Of a stretch of DNA of 13,204 nt, positions 1-6,967 are shown in pieces (positions within the stretch are counted from its first letter, which is position 1; each line of letters opens with the position of its first letter). The notes below the pieces were generated by a model that was not told the DNA's origin, did not search any database, and saw only the letters and a program-made list of their open reading frames with translations. Origin of the DNA: Collinsella sp. (GTDB lineage: Bacteria > Actinomycetota > Coriobacteriia > Coriobacteriales > Coriobacteriaceae); NCBI GenBank assembly GCA_019414325.1, contig DXMG01000051.1:1-13204 (forward strand), read 5' to 3'. The translations under genes and the position numbers were made by a program.

Positions 1-1508
1 ACGCGCACCTGACCGGGATACTCCATCTCTTCCTCGATCTGATGGGCGATATCGTGAGCCAGGACCGTGGACTGGGCATCGGAGATCTTGTCCGGCTGAA
101 CCATGACGTGGACCTCGCGACCAGCCTGCATGGCATAGGTACGCTCGACGCCGTCATGGGCGTTGGCGATCTCCTCAAGCTTCTCAAGACGCTTGATATA
201 GTTCTCGGCAGACTCGCGACGGGCACCGGGGCGAGAGGCAGAGACAGCATCGGCGGCCTGAACCAGGACATCGAGCACCGTGTTGGGGTCGACGTCGGCA
301 TGGTGAGCCTCGATAGCGTGGACGATAACGGGCTTCTCGCCATAACGGCGGGCAAGCTCGGCGCCGATGACGGCATGCGGGCCCTCGACGTCATGGTCGA
401 TTGCCTTGCCCAGGTCGTGCAGCAGGCCGGCGCGCTTGGCGGTAACAACGTCCAGGCCAAGCTCGGAAGCCATTACGCCGCACAGGTCAGAGACCTCGAG
501 GGAGTGCTGAAGCACGTTCTGACCAAACGAGGTACGGTAGCGCAGGGCACCAAGGGTCTTGACAATCTCGGGGTGCAGGTCGTGAATGCCGGTATCGAAT
601 GCAGCTTGCTCGCCAGCCTCGCGCACGCGCTGCTGAACCAGGTCGGCAGCCTTGTGATACATCTCCTCGATGCGGGCGGGGTGGATGCGGCCGTCGGCGA
701 TGAGGTTCTCCAGAGCAACACGGGCGGTCTCACGACGGACCGGATCGAAGCTCGAAAGAACGACGGTCTCGGGCGTGTCGTCGATCACGAGGTTGACGCC
801 GGAAACCTGCTCGAAGGTCCGGATGTTGCGACCCTCGCGACCGATGATACGGCCCTTGAGGTCATCAGAGGGAATGTGCACGGAGGTAACGGTGACCTCG
901 GCAGTGTGGTCGGCAGCGCAGCGCTGAATCGCCAGGGACAGAATCTCCTGGGCGGTCTTGTGGCACTCGGCGCGAACCTGCTGCTCGGACTCGCGAATAA
1001 TCGTGGCGGCCTCGTGGGTGACCTCGCCGCGAACCTTATCGAGGAGCTCCTTGTGGGCATCCTCGCGGGTAAGGTCGGCGATACGCTCGAGCTCGGAGGT
1101 CTGCTTTGCGCAGAGCTCCTCGAGCTCACGGGAGCGCTTCTCGACCTGACCGGCCTGACTGGACAGCTGATGCTCGCGCTTGTCGAGAGCGTCGTTGCGG
1201 CGATCGAGGGATTCCTCGCGCTGCATCACGCGGTTCTCGAGCGTACGAATCTCGCTCTTGCGCTGCTTGTCCTCGGCCTCGGCGGCCTGCTTGTTCTTGA
1301 TGATCTCCTCTTTAGCCTCGAGCAGAGCCTCTTTTTTGAGGGTCTCGGCCTGACGCTTTGCATCACCGATCAGGGACTCAGCCTGTGCGTGTGCCGACTG
1401 GATCTTTTCGTCGGCCTCGTGAAGACTACCCTGCTTGGCGGTGCGCATGTAGGCAATGGCGGCGATGGCACCCAAAACGATGCCAACGAGCGCTGCAATG
1501 ATAGGCAT
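1..1508 (-). CDS. rny: Ribonuclease Y, 3' end cut by the window edge
   Basis: Membrane-anchored endoribonuclease that initiates mRNA decay in many Gram-positive bacteria. Translating the minus strand from the ATG at 1508 gives 502 codons that run off the window. Residues 2-20 form an N-terminal membrane anchor (begins MPIIAALVGIVLGAIAAIAY). About 30-190 is a long charged, Glu/Lys/Arg/Gln-rich coiled coil. A KH domain starts near 212 (IPSDDLKGRIIGREGRN, with GREG at 223-226). The HD domain has its metal-binding pair at H364-D365 (LLHDLGKA), followed by HAIEAHHAD. The last visible residues, EEMEYPGQVR, match the family's C-terminal strand, so only about a dozen codons should be missing. The start is supported by AAGGAG at 1514-1519, 6 nt upstream. 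It has its own promoter and a long leader, so it is probably not part of the recA-recX transcript. Domain order and length (about 520 aa expected) leave little doubt. Confidence 0.96.
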   Translation of the reverse strand, partial: MPIIAALVGIVLGAIAAIAYMRTAKQGSLHEADEKIQSAHAQAESLIGDAKRQAETLKKEALLEAKEEIIKNKQAAEAEDKQRKSEIRTLENRVMQREESLDRRNDALDKREHQLSSQAGQVEKRSRELEELCAKQTSELERIADLTREDAHKELLDKVRGEVTHEAATIIRESEQQVRAECHKTAQEILSLAIQRCAADHTAEVTVTSVHIPSDDLKGRIIGREGRNIRTFEQVSGVNLVIDDTPETVVLSSFDPVRRETARVALENLIADGRIHPARIEEMYHKAADLVQQRVREAGEQAAFDTGIHDLHPEIVKTLGALRYRTSFGQNVLQHSLEVSDLCGVMASELGLDVVTAKRAGLLHDLGKAIDHDVEGPHAVIGAELARRYGEKPVIVHAIEAHHADVDPNTVLDVLVQAADAVSASRPGARRESAENYIKRLEKLEEIANAHDGVERTYAMQAGREVHVMVQPDKISDAQSTVLAHDIAHQIEEEMEYPGQVR

Positions 1509-1543
1509 GCTCACTCCTTTTTATGGATTCGTTACACAACAAA

Positions 1544-1569
1544 GCGAACCGTCCTTATGAACGGCTCGC
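1544..1569 (-). promoter_or_regulatory. Stem-loop in the rny 5' leader
   Basis: Minus-strand stem GCGAGCCGTTC / GGACGGTTCGC, 11 pairs including two G-T wobbles, closed by an ATAA loop. It is followed by the T-rich TTTGTTGTGT and lies 35 nt upstream of the rny ATG, inside the predicted leader. It could be a weak attenuator or a protein or RNase target. The T-tract is interrupted, so efficient termination is doubtful. It fits no riboswitch class I recognise. Confidence 0.5.
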
Positions 1570-1630
1570 GACATTTGAGTAATATGGGCGCAGCTTATGC
1601 GGGTCGGATACAGATAAACATATAAACAAA

Positions 1631-1645
1631 CTCATCACAGATGAG
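1631..1645 (-). promoter_or_regulatory. Small promoter-proximal hairpin in the rny leader
   Basis: Perfect 6-bp stem CTCATC / GATGAG with a TGT loop on the minus strand, followed by TTTGTTTATATG. It would begin about 20 nt after the predicted rny transcription start. It looks like a short, low-G+C, terminator-like element; with so short a stem it may have no function. Confidence 0.3.
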
Positions 1646-1674
1646 CACATATCACAAAGCAAATGACAGTGTTT

Positions 1675-1703
1675 ATCGTACGTTGAACCACAACAACTGT
1701 CAA
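1675..1703 (-). promoter_or_regulatory. Sigma-70-type promoter of rny
   Basis: On the minus strand a perfect -35 TTGACA (1698-1703) is separated by exactly 17 bp from a -10 TACGAT (1675-1680). This is the best promoter match in the rny-recX gap. It predicts transcription starting near 1668 and a leader of about 160 nt before the rny ATG. The -35 directly abuts the T-rich tail of the recX terminator candidate. Inferred from sequence only. Confidence 0.8.
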
Positions 1704-1751
1704 ATAAATGGCCCCAGTACGGCGGCTAAAACGCGGTGAGCGGCGGGGCCA
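1703..1751 (-). terminator. Candidate intrinsic terminator after recX
   Basis: Minus-strand stem TGGCCCC (1745-1751) / GGGGCCA (1709-1715) encloses a loop of 29 nt and is followed by TTTATT (1703-1708). It starts 14 nt after the recX stop codon, as expected for the end of the recA-recX transcript. The loop is larger than usual and the T-run is interrupted, so strength is uncertain. Its tail runs straight into the rny -35 element. Confidence 0.5.
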
Positions 1752-1765
1752 CAAAACGCATACGC

Positions 1766-2458
1766 CTAAAGCGCACATTCCTCGCATTCGGCATCGAGAC
1801 GTGCCTTAACGGCATCGGCGGCGATGTGATACGAGAAGCCCTTGCCCATCAAAAACCGAACCAGTTTTTCGAATCCGCGCGTCTCTGGAACACGCCGCTT
1901 GGCGAGCAGGGCTGACGCACGCGCCAAATCGTCTTCGACGGCAAAATAATCCTCGGGATAACCGGGAATGTCATCGAGCACAACATGACGTCGCTTGAGC
2001 TCGGTCTCGATTTTGCGCTGTCCCCAACCGCGCCGCTTGCGTTCCTCGATAAAGTACGAGCAAAAGCGATTCTCGTCTAAAAAGCGATACTCGGTGGCGC
2101 GCTCGACGGCGAAATCGATCGCGGGCTGGTGAAAACCGTAGCGAGCCAGCTTGTCACGGACCTCACCCGTCGCATGGTCGCGGCGCGATAACATCTCAGT
2201 CACCATGGTAAGTGCACATTTACGCTCGATGAGCTGCACCGCCTCACGAAAGTTATCCCAATCACAGGGAAGATCGGGGCGGTTTTTGACATACAGGCGC
2301 GCGACCCGCACGGGAATCCAAATGGACCGCTCAAAACCGCCCTCAAGCTCACAATCGATATGTGCGCAAGGCTTTTTGGACGCATACCCGCTCGAGAACG
2401 AGGAGACCGCCTTCTTATCGGGAAAGACGACCGTGGCCTCGGTCACCGTATACGACAT
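1766..2458 (-). CDS. recX: RecX family regulator of RecA
   Basis: RecX binds RecA filaments and modulates (usually inhibits) strand exchange and ATPase activity. The 230-aa protein has a helical RecX core from about residue 80 to the end. It includes the typical stretches LSRRDHATGEVRDKLARYGF (90-109) and RFLDENRFCSYFIEERKRRG (125-144), then QRKIETELKRRHV, then a third helical module ending with FLMGKGFSYHIAADAVKARL (202-221). The first ~80 residues form an N-terminal extension, also common in Gram-positive RecX proteins. It ends in a short Cys-rich tail (CEECAL). The ATG lies 11 nt after the recA stop codon with no clear Shine-Dalgarno in the gap, so translation is probably coupled to recA and the gene shares recA's SOS promoter. 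Function is inferred from family and position. Confidence 0.93.
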   Translation of the reverse strand: MSYTVTEATVVFPDKKAVSSFSSGYASKKPCAHIDCELEGGFERSIWIPVRVARLYVKNRPDLPCDWDNFREAVQLIERKCALTMVTEMLSRRDHATGEVRDKLARYGFHQPAIDFAVERATEYRFLDENRFCSYFIEERKRRGWGQRKIETELKRRHVVLDDIPGYPEDYFAVEDDLARASALLAKRRVPETRGFEKLVRFLMGKGFSYHIAADAVKARLDAECEECAL

Positions 2459-2469
2459 GAGCGTAACCG

Positions 2470-3618
2470 CTACTCGTCGTCATCATCGAGCATGGCGGAA
2501 CCATCGATGGCGTAAAGCTCGTCAAACTCCTCAGGCGCAGGCTGATCGGTCAGCTCTACCTCGGACGGAGCATCGTCATCAAACTCAAGCCCGCAGGCAA
2601 GACGGACCTTATGCTCAATCTCGTCGGCGCAATCGGGGTGTTCGCGCAGGAACGCCTTGGCGGCCTCGCGACCGTTGCCGAGCTTGTCCTCGCCATAGGC
2701 AAACCAGGAGCCCATCTTCTTGCAGATGCCGCACTCGACAGCCATGTCCAGAATCGAGCCCTCCTTAGAGATGCCCGTACCGTACATAATGTCGAACTCA
2801 GCAGAACGGAACGGAGCTGCCACCTTGTTCTTAACGACCTTAGCGCGCACGCGGTTACCGATAACCTCGTCCTTAAGCTTAATGCTATCGATACGGCGAA
2901 TGTCGATACGCACCGAAGAGAAGAATTTAAGGGCGCGGCCGCCCGTCGTGGTCTCGGGGTTGCCGAACATGACGCCGATCTTCTCACGCAGCTGGTTAAT
3001 GAAGATGCACGTCGTGTTGGACTTAGACAGCGAGCCGGCGAGCTTGCGGAGCGCTTGGCTCATCAGGCGAGCCTGAAGACCGACCGTAGTGTCGCCGATT
3101 TCTCCCTCGATCTCGGCACGCGGGGTCAGCGCGGCGACGGAGTCAACAACGATGGCATCAATGGCGCCGGAACGCACGAGCATGTCAACAATCTCGAGCG
3201 CCTGCTCGCCCGTATCGGGCTGAGAAATGAGCACCTCGTCGATATCCACGCCGATACGCGCGGCATAAGTGGGATCGAGCGCATGCTCGGCATCGATAAA
3301 TGCCACAACGCCACCCATTGCCTGGGCCTCGGCCAGGATCTCGAGCGAAAGCGTCGTCTTACCGGAGGACTCAGGACCGTAAATCTCGACGATACGGCCA
3401 CGCGGCACGCCGCCGATACCCAGCGCGGCATCGAGTGCCAGAGCGCCCGTAGGGATGGCCTCGACCTCGAGCTCGGGGCCACCGTCGCCGTACCTCATGA
3501 TGGAACCCTGGCCGAATTTCTTCTCGATCTCAGCCTTGGTGGTGGCGATCATCTCATCGCGCTCTTTACCCGTCGTGCGAGCATGAACGGTACGTACGGG
3601 ACCTGAATTCTTGGCCAT
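2470..3618 (-). CDS. recA: RecA recombinase
   Basis: Central DNA strand-exchange ATPase and SOS co-protease. The 382-aa product shows Walker A GPESSGKT (81-88), the catalytic-glutamate region FIDAEHALDP (108-117), Walker B AIVVDSVAAL (155-164), the DNA-binding L2 segment REKIGVMFGNPETTTGGRAL (211-230), and the acidic C-terminal tail DDDDE. The length is slightly above the usual ~350 aa: there are about 20 extra N-terminal residues (MAKNSGPVRTVHARTTGKER) and an extended acidic tail. No intein interrupts the core. The reading frame stays open to 3639, but AGGAGGG at 3625-3631 would lie inside that longer version and sits 6 nt upstream of the ATG at 3618, so 3618 is chosen. It is first in a two-gene operon with recX and is expected to be LexA-repressed, given the operator in its promoter. 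Confidence 0.98.
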   Translation of the reverse strand: MAKNSGPVRTVHARTTGKERDEMIATTKAEIEKKFGQGSIMRYGDGGPELEVEAIPTGALALDAALGIGGVPRGRIVEIYGPESSGKTTLSLEILAEAQAMGGVVAFIDAEHALDPTYAARIGVDIDEVLISQPDTGEQALEIVDMLVRSGAIDAIVVDSVAALTPRAEIEGEIGDTTVGLQARLMSQALRKLAGSLSKSNTTCIFINQLREKIGVMFGNPETTTGGRALKFFSSVRIDIRRIDSIKLKDEVIGNRVRAKVVKNKVAAPFRSAEFDIMYGTGISKEGSILDMAVECGICKKMGSWFAYGEDKLGNGREAAKAFLREHPDCADEIEHKVRLACGLEFDDDAPSEVELTDQPAPEEFDELYAIDGSAMLDDDDE

Positions 3619-3624
3619 GAATAG

Positions 3625-3631
3625 CCCTCCT
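3625..3631 (-). promoter_or_regulatory. Ribosome binding site that fixes the recA start
   Basis: AGGAGGG on the minus strand, 6 nt upstream of the ATG at 3618. It excludes the in-frame upstream start at 3639, which lies before this site. Confidence 0.85.
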
Positions 3632-3648
3632 CTTAACAACCTGCATCG

Positions 3649-3677
3649 ATAATAAACGAACGGCTGTTCGTGGTCAA
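3649..3677 (-). promoter_or_regulatory. recA promoter
   Basis: Minus-strand -35 TTGACC (3672-3677) and -10 TATTAT (3649-3654) with an exact 17-bp spacer. Transcription should start near 3642, giving a leader of about 24 nt before the recA ATG. The spacer contains the LexA operator, so repressor binding would block RNA polymerase. Confidence 0.88.
3657..3670 (-). promoter_or_regulatory. LexA operator (SOS box)
   Basis: Perfect palindromic half-sites CGAAC-AGCC-GTTCG on the minus strand, matching the CGAAC-N4-GTTCG consensus known for actinobacterial LexA and close to the Bacillus DinR/LexA box. It occupies 14 of the 17 bp between the recA -35 and -10. I noticed no second match in the other two intergenic regions. 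Confidence 0.92.
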
Positions 3678-3709
3678 CCGTTCAGATAAATCATATGCAG
3701 CCGACCTTT

Positions 3710-3769
3710 CCAAAACCCAACCAAAAGCCGACCAAACACTGACCAAATGCTTGACCATAAAGGGCCAAA
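3710..3769 (-). repeat. Helically phased CCAAA/TTTGG motifs upstream of recA
   Basis: On the plus strand CCAAA begins at 3710, 3721, 3732, 3743 and 3765, and the variant CCATA at 3755. The intervals are 11, 11, 11, 12 and 10 bp. Several copies extend to GACCAAA (TTTGGTC on the minus strand). The array lies about 70-125 bp upstream of the predicted recA transcription start. It could be phased short A-tracts giving curved DNA, or repeated protein-binding sites. A 69-codon frame that crosses it also covers the recA promoter and has no Shine-Dalgarno, so I regard the array as non-coding. Confidence 0.65.
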
Positions 3770-3844
3770 TAAGAACAAGGCAGGCAAAAATACACCTATG
3801 AACAGCACAAACGCTAAATTCTTCTGAGGTCCCCATCTCCACAA

Positions 3845-3868
3845 TTAAGGGGCCCGGAGGCCCCTTAA
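3845..3868 (-). terminator. Terminator at the end of the rnj-to-pncC operon
   Basis: Perfect 10-bp stem TTAAGGGGCC / GGCCCCTTAA with a TCCG tetraloop on the minus strand, 7 nt after the pncC stop codon. A T-run (TTTT) precedes the stem, but downstream there is only TTAATTG. It probably acts by stem strength, and its AAAA/TTTT-flanked symmetry may let it work in both directions. It separates the long operon from recA. Confidence 0.75.
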
Positions 3869-3875
3869 AACACGT

Positions 3876-4406
3876 CTATTCCATAGAATCGAGCACGCAG
3901 ACAATGCGACCCAATGCCTCCGTGACCGCATGGGCACGAACACACGAACGGTCGCCCTCATAGTGGCAGCGCACAGAGTCCACGACCGGCACTCCCCCAT
4001 CGGCGGAACGATGTGCCCAGCCAATATAGAAAGTGCCAGCAGGATCGTCCTCAGTACCACCGCCGGGGCCGGCATAACCCGTTGCGCTCACTGCAATATC
4101 GCTCTGGTACAGCTCCAGCGAACCCGACGCCATCTCGCGCGCAGTTTGATGCGACACCGCGGTGTAGCGGTCGAGCGTCTCCTGCTCAACACCCAGCACG
4201 CGATGCTTAATCTCATCGCAGTAGGTCACCGCACCGCCACGCAGCACCGCCGAGGCGCCCGGGATATCCGCAATCGTCGAGGCGATCATACCCGCCGTCA
4301 GCGACTCAGCCGTCGAAACCGTCGCACCCCGAGCGCTCGCGCGCTCGACGATATCGCGCGCCAGTTCCTCGTTATGTGCGGAAATCTGCTCAAAAGAGTC
4401 CGTCAT
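3876..4406 (-). CDS. pncC: CinA C-terminal-domain protein (nicotinamide-nucleotide amidase, PncC type)
   Basis: Predicted to deamidate nicotinamide mononucleotide to nicotinate mononucleotide in the pyridine nucleotide cycle. The 176-aa protein is only the CinA C-terminal domain. It contains TAESLTAGM (32-40), RGGAVTYCDEIKHRVLGV (56-73), AVSHQTAREMASG (83-95), and SATGYAGPGGGT (107-118) followed by GTFYIG. There is no N-terminal MoaB-like domain as in full-length CinA (about 400 aa), so this is a stand-alone PncC form. Start: an in-frame GTG at 4412 is also possible, as AGG lies 5 nt before it. I favour the ATG at 4406; the difference is two residues. It follows pgsA by 12 nt and is last in the operon. 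The adjacency to recA recalls the cinA-recA pairing of Gram-positive bacteria, although a terminator separates them here. Confidence 0.92.
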   Translation of the reverse strand: MTDSFEQISAHNEELARDIVERASARGATVSTAESLTAGMIASTIADIPGASAVLRGGAVTYCDEIKHRVLGVEQETLDRYTAVSHQTAREMASGSLELYQSDIAVSATGYAGPGGGTEDDPAGTFYIGWAHRSADGGVPVVDSVRCHYEGDRSCVRAHAVTEALGRIVCVLDSME

Positions 4407-4418
4407 ACCCACCAGGAC

Positions 4419-5057
4419 CTAGACCGAAAAGACGATCTTGCGGCAGTTCCAGAAGTACTGGGCGCCCGAGATAACGGTCAAGACAACGGCAACGGCATAC
4501 AGGAAGCGCGACACCGAGTAGATGCCGAGCGTCAGCGCCACCGGGCCAAGGTGCAAGCCGGCCATAGCAAAAACGCACAGGTAACCGCAGATGGAGACCA
4601 TCGTGGTCGCTGTCTTGTACTTGCCGAGCTTATCGGCCGCAACGACCACACCGGCCGCACTCGCGACCATGCGAAGGGCGCTCACCAGAAGCTCACGGAA
4701 CAGGATAATGAACACGGACCACACGGTCACCGCGCCAAAATCCAAGAACAGCAGCAGGGCCGAAAACACGAGCAGCTTATCGGCGATGGGGTCCAAGAAT
4801 TTACCGAAGTCGGTGATCTCGTTGCGCGAACGCGCCAGATAACCGTCGACCTTATCGGTACACGACAGGATCACATACAGAATGAAGGCAGCGGCGGCGA
4901 GCGGGCCGTCGAAGGTGCTCCAATCCGTACCGGCAACACTCGTGTGAGAAAGCGCCGACACGATCATGAACACCGGGATAAAAACGATGCGAACGCACGT
5001 CACGATGTTGGCGGGCGTCCAAACACTCGTCAGTTCCTTATTGCTCTCGTTTGCCAC
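4419..5057 (-). CDS. pgsA: CDP-diacylglycerol--glycerol-3-phosphate 3-phosphatidyltransferase
   Basis: Membrane enzyme making phosphatidylglycerol phosphate, the committed step to phosphatidylglycerol and cardiolipin. The 212-aa protein carries the full CDP-alcohol phosphotransferase signature D-x2-DG-x2-AR-x8-G-x3-D-x3-D: D68, D71-G72, A75-R76, G85, D89, D93. Several hydrophobic helices (about 18-36, 53-67, 95-116, 118-135, 150-170, 178-199) fit the usual six-helix fold. Other members of the superfamily share the motif; PgsA is chosen for length, the N-terminal NIVTCVRI segment, and its place next to rimO, the cinA-type gene and recA. The start is GTG, supported by GGAG at 5064-5067 with 6-nt spacing. 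That site overlaps the rimO stop codon, so the two are probably translationally coupled. Confidence 0.94.
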   Translation of the reverse strand: MANESNKELTSVWTPANIVTCVRIVFIPVFMIVSALSHTSVAGTDWSTFDGPLAAAAFILYVILSCTDKVDGYLARSRNEITDFGKFLDPIADKLLVFSALLLFLDFGAVTVWSVFIILFRELLVSALRMVASAAGVVVAADKLGKYKTATTMVSICGYLCVFAMAGLHLGPVALTLGIYSVSRFLYAVAVVLTVISGAQYFWNCRKIVFSV

Positions 5058-5066
5058 GACGCTCTC

Positions 5067-6416
5067 CTACTCCACAACATGACCGATAAGCTCATAGCAG
5101 AAGCTATCGGTAAACTCGACGGTCAGAATATCACCCACGGACGCCTCGCCGGCGTCCAGATGCACCGCGCCATCGGAATCGGGCGCCTGGAACCAGGCAT
5201 GGCCGATCAGCTCGGCGCCGTCCTCGGTTTCTTCGATACCGTCGACGATCACCTGGGCGCGCTCGCCCACATGCGCGGCAGTCGCAGCAAAACCGAGCGA
5301 TTCGGCCAGGTCCATGGCCTCCTGGGCGCGCTCGAGCTTGACCTCCTCATCGACCTGACCCTCCATCTTGGCGGCCAGGCTGCCCTCCTCACGCGAGTAG
5401 GCAAAGACACTCGTGTAGTCGAAGCCGACGGTGTCCATAAAGTCGATGAGGTCGCGGAACTCGTCGTCGGTCTCGGTCGGGAAGCCGACCATAGCCGTGG
5501 AACGGATCACGATGCCGGGGATACGCTCACGCAGATCGCGGAACAGGTCCTCGAGCTCCTGGCGCGAACCGGAGCGACGCATGGCCTTGAGGATGCGCGC
5601 GTCGCAGTGCTGCACGGGGATATCGATATAGGGCAGCACCTCGGGCGTATCGCGAATCGTCTCGATGAGTTCGTCAGTCATGCCCTCGGGCTGCAGGTAG
5701 AGCACGCGAACCCAGACGTTGTGCGGGCGCACGGCCTCGGCGACGGCACGCAGCAGCTGCGCCAGATTGCGCGGCGAGCCCTCGGCGACATCCTCGTCAG
5801 CAAAGTCGGTGCCCCAAATACCCGTGTCCTGGCCGATCAGCACGATCTCGCGCACACCGCCGGCAACCAGGTCGCGCACCTCGGAGATAATGCTCTCGGC
5901 ATTGCGCGAATGATAGCGACCGCGAATATAGGGGATCATGCAGAAGCTGCAGAAGCGGTTGCAGCCATCGGAAATCTTGACGTAAGCAACGGCGCCCTCG
6001 ACGGTACGCTTGACCTGCGGGATATAGGCTGCGATCTCACGCTCGACACCCAGCGCGCCATCGATGACCGCCACGATGCCGTCCTCCTCGTCGGCCTTCA
6101 CAAAGGCAGCGACCTCGGGCAGCTCGTCAGGCAAGTCGTCGCCATAGCGCGACGGCACACAGCCGCACATAACGATGGGGCAAGAACGAACGCCGTCCTG
6201 AACTTCGTTGGCGAGCTCGAGCGTGGTCTCGATGCTCTCGGACGTTGCGGAGGCGAGGAACGAGCATGTATTGACGATGGCGATATCGGCATCCTGCGGG
6301 TCGAATGCCTCTTCGTAGCCTGCGGCGGTCAAAAGAGAACGCATGCGGTCGGTGTCAACCTCGTTCTTAGCGCACCCGAGGGTGATGTAGAGCACGGAGC
6401 CCAACGGTGTATCCAT
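5067..6416 (-). CDS. rimO: Ribosomal protein uS12 methylthiotransferase RimO
   Basis: Radical-SAM enzyme that adds a methylthio group to a conserved aspartate of ribosomal protein S12. The 449-aa protein has the three-domain architecture. An N-terminal MTTase domain has cluster cysteines at C15 (LGCAKNEVD), C51 (NTCSF) and C86 (CGCVPSRYG; C84 is an extra cysteine). The radical-SAM core has C152, C156 and C159 (CNRFCSFC) and IPYIRGRYHSR. A C-terminal TRAM domain spans about 380-449. The segments LGCAKNEVDTDRM and YLQPEGMTDELIE favour RimO over the tRNA paralogue MiaB. The ATG at 6416 has AAAGGA about 12 nt upstream, a long spacing, but no in-frame alternative looks better. It lies 27 nt after yajQ and 9 nt before pgsA. 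Confidence 0.95.
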   Translation of the reverse strand: MDTPLGSVLYITLGCAKNEVDTDRMRSLLTAAGYEEAFDPQDADIAIVNTCSFLASATSESIETTLELANEVQDGVRSCPIVMCGCVPSRYGDDLPDELPEVAAFVKADEEDGIVAVIDGALGVEREIAAYIPQVKRTVEGAVAYVKISDGCNRFCSFCMIPYIRGRYHSRNAESIISEVRDLVAGGVREIVLIGQDTGIWGTDFADEDVAEGSPRNLAQLLRAVAEAVRPHNVWVRVLYLQPEGMTDELIETIRDTPEVLPYIDIPVQHCDARILKAMRRSGSRQELEDLFRDLRERIPGIVIRSTAMVGFPTETDDEFRDLIDFMDTVGFDYTSVFAYSREEGSLAAKMEGQVDEEVKLERAQEAMDLAESLGFAATAAHVGERAQVIVDGIEETEDGAELIGHAWFQAPDSDGAVHLDAGEASVGDILTVEFTDSFCYELIGHVVE

Positions 6417-6443
6417 GTTGGAGAGCAGTCCTTTCGATTGATA

Positions 6444-6941
6444 TTAGCGGTAGTTGGTGAACTGCAGTGGCTGACCGTAGTCCTGGTCGCGCAGGAACTG
6501 GATCACGGTCTGCAACGCGTCCTTCGAAGCAGAGGAAACACGCAGCTTGTCGGCCTCGATGGTCACCTTGACCTTGAGCTTTTGGTCCTTGATGTCCTTG
6601 TTGATCTTCTTGGCGGTCGCCTGGTCGATACCCTCGACGATATGGCCGAGCACGCGCACGGTGCCGCCCGACGCCGCCTGCGGAGCATCCCACGAGACAG
6701 CCTTGAGGTCGATACCGCGCTTGATGAGCTTGGAGCTCAGCACGTCGATAATCTGCTTAGAGACAAAGTCAGCCGGGGCGCTGATCGTAAAGAGCTTGTC
6801 GCCCTTCGAAAGCTCGATCGTGGCGCCGGAATCCTTAAGGTCATAGCGCTGGGAAATCTCGCGCGTGGTCTGCTGGAAGGCGTTGTCGACCTCTTGCATG
6901 TTGACCTCGGACACGACGTCGAAGCTGGAATCTTTAGCCAT
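6444..6941 (-). CDS. yajQ: YajQ family nucleotide-binding protein
   Basis: 165-aa protein of the YajQ/UPF0234 family, recognised by its start AKDSSFDVVSEVNMQEVDNA, then QQTTREISQRYDLKDS (24-39), the central VLSSKLIKRGIDLKAVSW and the C-terminal KVTIEADKLRVSSASKDALQ. Family members have two ferredoxin-like domains. Some bind nucleotides including cyclic di-GMP, and others are linked to phage gene expression or stress; the role here is not known. The length is typical (about 163 aa). The ATG at 6941 has AAAGGAA 6-7 nt upstream. It sits 26 nt after the RodZ-like gene and 27 nt before rimO, inside the co-directional run. Confidence 0.95.
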   Translation of the reverse strand: MAKDSSFDVVSEVNMQEVDNAFQQTTREISQRYDLKDSGATIELSKGDKLFTISAPADFVSKQIIDVLSSKLIKRGIDLKAVSWDAPQAASGGTVRVLGHIVEGIDQATAKKINKDIKDQKLKVKVTIEADKLRVSSASKDALQTVIQFLRDQDYGQPLQFTNYR

Positions 6942-6967
6942 GATGTTTCCTTTCGCGTACGAGCGGC

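Noticed and set aside
42..1625. Plus-strand open frame of 527 codons
   Set aside because: Antisense to rny, whose minus-strand translation shows intact membrane anchor, KH and HD domains; the plus-strand product is low-complexity Leu/Gly/Asp/Val.
1555..1650. 31-codon minus-strand frame in the rny leader, whose stop lies in the loop of the 1544-1569 hairpin
   Set aside because: No ribosome binding site precedes its ATG, and there is no regulatory codon run of the kind seen in attenuator leader peptides.
2470..3618. Possible intein in recA
   Set aside because: Inteins are known in some actinobacterial recA genes, but here Walker A, Walker B and L2 are contiguous and of normal spacing.
3633..3842. 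69-codon minus-strand frame upstream of recA
   Set aside because: It overlaps the recA promoter, the LexA box and the phased repeats, has no Shine-Dalgarno, and resembles no protein I know.
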